5,642 nucleotides of DNA from Gammaproteobacteria bacterium (GTDB taxonomy: Bacteria > Pseudomonadota > Gammaproteobacteria > Arenicellales > Poriferihabitantaceae): positions 1-5,642 of the forward strand of contig VXPI01000396.1 of assembly GCA_009839585.1 (NCBI GenBank). The letters run 5' to 3'. A program made the position numbers and the translations under genes. Every line of letters begins with the position of its first letter. Within the stretch, counting starts at the first letter, position 1. Shown in pieces: positions 1 through 5,642 of the stretch. The notes below the pieces were generated by a model, which was not told the origin of the DNA, did not search any database, and saw nothing but the letters and a program-made list of their open reading frames with translations.

Positions 1-78
1 CAATATAGATTAATAGCTAGGAAATAAAACCAAGCAATTCAAAAAACTATATTTCGAAAATATGAGCAGAGCGCATTG
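1..78 (+). promoter_or_regulatory. AT-rich leader upstream of the cmr operon, probable promoter region
   Basis: This stretch has no gene. It is strongly AT-rich (14 G/C in the first 60 bases), in contrast to the coding sequence that follows. Stops occur in all three forward frames (TAA at 11-13, TAG at 18-20 and TAA at 25-27), so any gene entering from the left would have to end by position 27. The first frame reads QYRLIARK before its TAA and could be the tail of an upstream gene, but eight residues cannot show this. A TATATT hexamer at 48-53 is a possible -10 element, placed about 25 bases before the cmr1 ATG. I see no convincing -35 box at the right spacing. Operon promoter function is inferred from position and composition, not from a clear consensus. 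Confidence 0.3.
49..63. repeat. Short AT-rich inverted repeat before cmr1 (possible operator)
   Basis: ATATTT (49-54) and AAATAT (58-63) are perfect inverted arms around a CGA spacer. The overlapping core TTTCGAAA (52-59) is itself a perfect 8-bp palindrome. The element covers the possible -10 hexamer and ends 15 bases before the cmr1 ATG, where a repressor site would sit. The arms are short and the region is only A and T outside the centre, so chance is a real alternative. Confidence 0.2.
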
Positions 79-1128
79 ATGGTTATGAAATCAGAAAGGG
101 AGTATACGATCAGTTTCGCAACACCTGCATTTTTGGGGAATTTCCAACAGCATGGACAATGGAGAACTCCTCCATTCAAGGCAGCCCTGCGGTATTGGTG
201 GCGGATTTCCATGTCAAAAAAACACGGATACTCATACTGTAAGTTGCGGGAAAGTGAAAAGTATATCTTTGGACATGCTTCAGATGGATCTCCCAAGAAA
301 AGCAAGATTTATCTGAGGTTGGATCGATGGAATGAACAAAGAAAATCATTTCAGTCCAATGAAAAATTTGAGAAAGTTGGGCGAGGGCGAGGTATTTCGA
401 CTGACCTATATCTTGGCTACGGCCCAGTTAGCCCCGATTCAAAAACAAGTAATAGGACTTATTTGCCCAATGGACAAACTGCCAAATTAGGCATTCGATT
501 TCCCAGTGAGTATGAAAAAGAAATTAATGAGGCGTTAAATTTGATGTCTTGGTTCGGCACCTTGGGATCACGTTCGAGAAACGGGTGGGGATCACTGATA
601 ATTGATGGTGAAAGTATAGAAAGATTTTCTTTGATTAATGCCAAACCTTATATGAGGGAACTGGATAAATGTTTAGAATGCGATTGGCCTCATGCCCTTG
701 GAATGGACAATGGTGCCCCACTGCTTTGGGAGTCTACAAAGCAATTCGATGCATGGGAAGATGCCGTTAATTGCTTGGCTAAATTGAAGTATGAAATGCG
801 TGAAGAAGCAAAGAAACACCGTTTTGATAATTCAAGGGATGAACTTATTGCTGGTATTCATCTGCTTGGATATCCTGCAGGCAATAAATGGAATTTGCGC
901 AATTGTGATGGTAAGCGTTTGCCTTCTCCAATTCGTTTCAAGATTATTCAAGATGAATCACAAAAATATATTTGTCGAGTATTCCATATGCCGACCTGTT
1001 TTCCAACTAAGTTTATGGCGTGTCTAGACCCTCAAGAAAGGAACTGGGTTAAACAGAAACAGTTAGAAATCTATCAAAAAATTCATCAGGTTATTGAATC
1101 GCACTCGAGATTTGATCGTTGTAAATAG
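79..1128 (+). CDS. cmr1: Type III-B CRISPR-Cas RAMP protein Cmr1
   Basis: Cmr1 is the RAMP-fold subunit that caps the Cmr ribonucleoprotein at the end away from Cmr2/Cmr3 and contributes to crRNA 3' region and target-RNA binding. The 349-residue product has the family pattern in order: an opening beta strand with TPAFLG (15-20), WRTPPFKAALRYWWR (28-42, equivalent to the usual KGxLRxWWR), DLYLGYGP (109-116), the glycine-rich RAMP loop FGTLGSRSRNGWGSL (159-173), and RLPSPIRFK (280-288) in the second RAMP-like half. Length is normal for the family. ATG at 79 is preferred: a weak AGAG (68-71) lies 7 bases upstream. TTG at 76 and ATG at 85 are alternatives and change only the first few residues. 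It is the first gene of the operon, and the cmr2 ATG follows its TAG by 10 bases. Identity is secure; the exact start is not. Confidence 0.95.
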   Translation: MVMKSEREYTISFATPAFLGNFQQHGQWRTPPFKAALRYWWRISMSKKHGYSYCKLRESEKYIFGHASDGSPKKSKIYLRLDRWNEQRKSFQSNEKFEKVGRGRGISTDLYLGYGPVSPDSKTSNRTYLPNGQTAKLGIRFPSEYEKEINEALNLMSWFGTLGSRSRNGWGSLIIDGESIERFSLINAKPYMRELDKCLECDWPHALGMDNGAPLLWESTKQFDAWEDAVNCLAKLKYEMREEAKKHRFDNSRDELIAGIHLLGYPAGNKWNLRNCDGKRLPSPIRFKIIQDESQKYICRVFHMPTCFPTKFMACLDPQERNWVKQKQLEIYQKIHQVIESHSRFDRCK

Positions 1129-1138
1129 TAGTACTCGC

Positions 1139-4069
1139 ATGAACGATTCAAACAACAATCTGTTATGGAAAACCAAGCTGGCGGCATGGGTTCATGATCC
1201 AGCTGAAAAAGCATTGGTGTTATTACGAGATAAAACAGGACACGAATGGGGTACGGTAGCCGAGCTCAGAGAGATTCTGTTCGGAAATCGCATGATGCCT
1301 TCCGATGTTAAGGAATTTGTGAAACTCGGAGATTGGTATGCCGCTGCCGCCGACCGACCTCAATTTCCGACGAGTGAAAGCGATCATAGATATGCTAAAT
1401 GGGCACAAGTTGATTATGCAAAAAATCCTGTACTGAAACATCCTTTGACGGGAAAAGATTATTGTTTACAGCCATTGACCGACATTTCTCTGGAAGATAT
1501 AAAGACTAATAGCAAAAGCCACTTCGAATCCTTGATCCATAAGCGTGGGGACGAAGTAGATCAGTGCAGGACACTATTGGCATTTTGGCGTTTTGGGCCA
1601 GATACCCCTCATAAACTAAAAGACAGTATGCATAACTTGTGGCAATGTCTGCCGGCAGACACGCGTGTTCCCGATCACACGATTTGGTCTCATCTCGATA
1701 CCGTATCTGCATTTGCCGGTGCAATGGCATTGGATCAAGATAAATCGCCGAGTCTGCTAACAGTCAGTTTGGGCCCAGTTCAAGAATTGATTTTCGAGTC
1801 TCGTACCACTTCCGATTTATGGGCTGGCTCACATCTGCTATCACATCTTGCATGGCAAGGAATGTGCATTGTAGCAAAGTCTATAGGCCCTGATTCAATT
1901 ATATTCCCCAACTTGCGAGGTGTGCCTATTGTTGATGTTTGGCTCAGAGATACAATGGGTCTAAGAAGTGAATTGTTTGAAGGTACTGACTGGGCAAGGA
2001 CAAATCAGAGGTCGGATGCAAATCCGCTATTTTCTGCGGGACTGCCGAATCGATTTGTTGCAATCGTACCAGCAGATAAGGCACAAAGTCTGGCTGAAGA
2101 AATAAAGCTGACCGTGCAGCAATACTTTCAGAAAATCGCCAAGGAAGGAATGGACAAGGTGTTAGCGGAAATTGGAGAGAAGCCTGATGGTCAGTATTGT
2201 TATAGCCAGATCGAACAACAGTTAGAGGGATTCCCAGAGGTTCACTGGGCAGCCGTACCATGGAGATTAGCTGAAAGTCGATCAAAGCCAAAGTCTATTG
2301 ACGTGTCAAACCTTGAATCTGCTCTGGATTGTTTCGTTCCTGAAGGGGAAGCATCTCATGGGGAAGCGCCTCATTTTTTGAAAAGCGATGCTTGGAAGTT
2401 GCTTGGCAACGAATTGCGGGTTGAAAACATAAAATTCTATGCTCCCAATCCTGGCGTGCTCTATCCAGCTCTATACGATTTACTGGACCGTTTGGCGGCA
2501 GCCGGAAAAAGCGTCCACCCATTCTCCCAACTCAATCAGAAAGGGTATCGTTCAAACCTGAACGGCGAGAGAGAATGGTTGGCTTTGGAACAATCCCAGA
2601 TTCATCGCCCTCCGGGAAAGCGTTCCGAGATAGAGACAATCTGGTCTCGGTTGGCAAAGCAACGCCCATCTTGGGTGAAACAGGATGAATATTTGGATGC
2701 CCTATCCATGGTGAAACGCCTTTGGCCAACAATATTCACGGAAAGGGTTCAAAAAACTCTCGGCACAGAAGAACTTCGACGCTATACGATTTCCACTCAT
2801 GCACTGGCTTTTTCCGTCAGTCTGGAGCAATGGTGTAGCCAAGAAGATACGTTATCTGAAGATGTTCGTAGTCGATTACAGAAGTTAGACAAAGGCGATT
2901 TCTCTTATTCCTTGCCGCGCAGGTTGTTGCGCAAGATCAGAGGTATCGACTCTCCTCAAAAGCAAGAGGATGCTGAATTATTGCGAAATATTTTCCCATA
3001 CCTATATGAAAGAGAACAAGAGCAGCCCGGAGTTGACGCGGAAAATATTACATGCAGGGAGATTAGGAAATGTCTTTCATTGCCCAAACCGGAGGCATAT
3101 TACGGGATATTACTGTTTGATGGTGACAAAATGGGAGCATGGATTGCCGGCAATGAAGAGAAATTTCTCATCAGGTTCAAGGAAGTATGGCATCCAAAGA
3201 TTCGTAACAGCGTTTTGACCCGCTTCGAACGCGAGCCAGATATCATGAACTACTTGAATGAAAAACGACCGTCTTCTCCCGCTCGACACCAGGTTATTTC
3301 CGAGGCGCTTAACGCATATTCACTTAGGATTGCCCGATATGTTGTGGAGGAATGTTTTAAAGGCAAGTTAATTTATGCGGGTGGGGATGACATCATGGCC
3401 ATGGTTTGTACGGACGATATTCTGTCGGTAATGAACATGTTGAATTTGCTCTATTCGGGAGAGAGCCTGGACGAACCAAATAAAAACCTTAAAAACATTA
3501 AATCCGGAGGCGGCTATGTGCGGATTAAAGGAAAGCTCGTTTGTACCATGGGGAACAAGGCAACAGCTTCATGCGGAGCGGTTGTTGCCCATCATCAAAC
3601 ACCGTTGTCCATGGTCTTGAGGGAATTGCGGGCGGCGGAATCCTTGGCTAAAGACGATGGCGGTGGGGGGCGTGACGCATTCTGCTTGAAAATTTTAAAG
3701 CGTAGCGGCGGGATGATTAACCTAGTCAGCAAATGGAGCTGTCCCAGTTTCCGTATACCGGATTTGATCAAGGAGATGTCACGTATTTTTGCTGAAGATA
3801 TCTCGCGACGCGCAGCATACCATATCGTTACTCGATTACGCCGACTTCCGCAAAATGCAGACCCGAAGATGCTTGAGGCAATCATGCGTAACCAGTTTGC
3901 CCGTAAGGTTGAGAAAACAGGTCATGATGAAGAATTGACCGAAATCGCCAACAGATTGGCCACACTGATGAGTAATGATTTGCCAGAAAAAGAAAGATTT
4001 AGTCTTTTGGATTTGGAAAACTTGTTAATGACCGCGGAATTTCTCGGCCGACAATCTAGACGAAATTAA
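1139..4069 (+). CDS. cmr2: Type III-B CRISPR-Cas large subunit Cmr2/Cas10
   Basis: Cmr2 (Cas10) sits at the crRNA 5' end of the Cmr complex and is its signalling subunit. On target binding, its Palm domains make cyclic oligoadenylates from ATP, and its HD domain cuts single-stranded DNA in some systems. The 976-residue product shows an N-terminal HD domain with WVHDPAEKALVLL (H19-D20), an ADRP motif (71-74) and DHTIWSHLD (179-187). The Palm 1 hallmark SLGPVQELIF followed by TTSDLWAGS lies at 210-231. A DGDKMG loop is at 661-666 and an intact GGDD at 748-751 (bases 3380-3391), followed by KATASCGAVVAHH (807-819). The C-terminus from about 870 is a predicted helical domain. The zinc-knuckle region (about 468-527) is recognisable but lacks its four cysteines, which is unusual. 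ATG at 1139 is chosen because the HD motif falls about 19 residues in, as in homologues. The upstream in-frame TTG at 1094 would overlap cmr1 by 35 bases and add unfamiliar residues. No clear Shine-Dalgarno precedes it. Confidence 0.96.
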   Translation: MNDSNNNLLWKTKLAAWVHDPAEKALVLLRDKTGHEWGTVAELREILFGNRMMPSDVKEFVKLGDWYAAAADRPQFPTSESDHRYAKWAQVDYAKNPVLKHPLTGKDYCLQPLTDISLEDIKTNSKSHFESLIHKRGDEVDQCRTLLAFWRFGPDTPHKLKDSMHNLWQCLPADTRVPDHTIWSHLDTVSAFAGAMALDQDKSPSLLTVSLGPVQELIFESRTTSDLWAGSHLLSHLAWQGMCIVAKSIGPDSIIFPNLRGVPIVDVWLRDTMGLRSELFEGTDWARTNQRSDANPLFSAGLPNRFVAIVPADKAQSLAEEIKLTVQQYFQKIAKEGMDKVLAEIGEKPDGQYCYSQIEQQLEGFPEVHWAAVPWRLAESRSKPKSIDVSNLESALDCFVPEGEASHGEAPHFLKSDAWKLLGNELRVENIKFYAPNPGVLYPALYDLLDRLAAAGKSVHPFSQLNQKGYRSNLNGEREWLALEQSQIHRPPGKRSEIETIWSRLAKQRPSWVKQDEYLDALSMVKRLWPTIFTERVQKTLGTEELRRYTISTHALAFSVSLEQWCSQEDTLSEDVRSRLQKLDKGDFSYSLPRRLLRKIRGIDSPQKQEDAELLRNIFPYLYEREQEQPGVDAENITCREIRKCLSLPKPEAYYGILLFDGDKMGAWIAGNEEKFLIRFKEVWHPKIRNSVLTRFEREPDIMNYLNEKRPSSPARHQVISEALNAYSLRIARYVVEECFKGKLIYAGGDDIMAMVCTDDILSVMNMLNLLYSGESLDEPNKNLKNIKSGGGYVRIKGKLVCTMGNKATASCGAVVAHHQTPLSMVLRELRAAESLAKDDGGGGRDAFCLKILKRSGGMINLVSKWSCPSFRIPDLIKEMSRIFAEDISRRAAYHIVTRLRRLPQNADPKMLEAIMRNQFARKVEKTGHDEELTEIANRLATLMSNDLPEKERFSLLDLENLLMTAEFLGRQSRRN

Positions 4070-4080
4070 TCCCCTTGATC

Positions 4081-5642
<1,562 letters not shown>

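Noticed and set aside
791..1027. Plus-strand 78-codon frame in cmr1 with a hydrophobic stretch resembling a membrane segment
   Set aside because: It lies out of frame inside the conserved second half of Cmr1, and the hydrophobicity comes from frame shift of the Cmr1 codons.
1094..1138. TTG start at 1094 for cmr2, giving a 991-residue protein
   Set aside because: It overlaps cmr1 by 35 bases and adds 15 residues not seen in the family. ATG at 1139 places the HD motif at the usual distance from the N-terminus.
1944..2291. Minus-strand open frame of 115 codons inside cmr2
   Set aside because: It lies wholly within a well-supported gene on the other strand, has no recognisable domain, and is best explained as a shadow frame.

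Overview
The window carries four consecutive, same-strand genes of a type III-B (Cmr) CRISPR-Cas effector operon, in the order cmr1 - cmr2 (cas10) - cmr3 - cmr4. The last gene runs off the right edge. Almost everything from position 79 to 5642 is coding on the + strand, with gaps of 10, 11 and 26 bases between genes. No CRISPR array, cas6, adaptation genes (cas1/cas2), cmr5, cmr6 or CARF-type accessory effector is inside the window. cmr5 and cmr6 would be expected just downstream.

Layout. Positions 1-78 are an AT-rich (about 23% GC over the first 60 bases) non-coding leader with stops in all three forward frames. It probably contains the operon promoter and has a small inverted repeat just upstream of cmr1. 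Positions 79-1128 are cmr1 (RAMP subunit that caps the seed end of the complex), 1139-4069 cmr2/cas10 (large signalling subunit), 4081-5292 cmr3 (crRNA 5'-handle-binding RAMP) and 5319 to the edge cmr4 (backbone RAMP and target-RNA nuclease).

How they work together. In characterised Cmr complexes, Cmr2 and Cmr3 form the foot that holds the crRNA 5' tag, several Cmr4 (with Cmr5) form the filament, and Cmr6 and Cmr1 cap the other end. Matching RNA is cut every 6 nt by Cmr4. Target binding also switches on the Cmr2 Palm domains (cyclic oligoadenylate synthesis) and, in some systems, its HD DNase. The sequence keeps the key residues for all three activities: the Cmr4 Asp in its IDNPIQRE motif, GGDD in Cmr2, and the N-terminal His-Asp of the Cmr2 HD domain.

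What stands out. In Cmr2, the place where homologues carry a four-cysteine zinc knuckle (two CxxC pairs) is recognisable by its flanking residues, but all four cysteines appear to be replaced (SxxN and DxxS). The genes also have weak or no Shine-Dalgarno sequences, and cmr3 has no ATG start available. An 8-bp tandem repeat lies in cmr3 and a G6 run in cmr2.

Organism. Protein sequences look bacterial, from the Cmr subfamily with a 'WRTPPFK' Cmr1 and a 'HDPAEKALVLLRD' Cmr2. Base composition is moderate. I cannot name a taxon from this window. A proteobacterial or other Gram-negative host is possible but is only a guess. The core system is a known one and not a new type.
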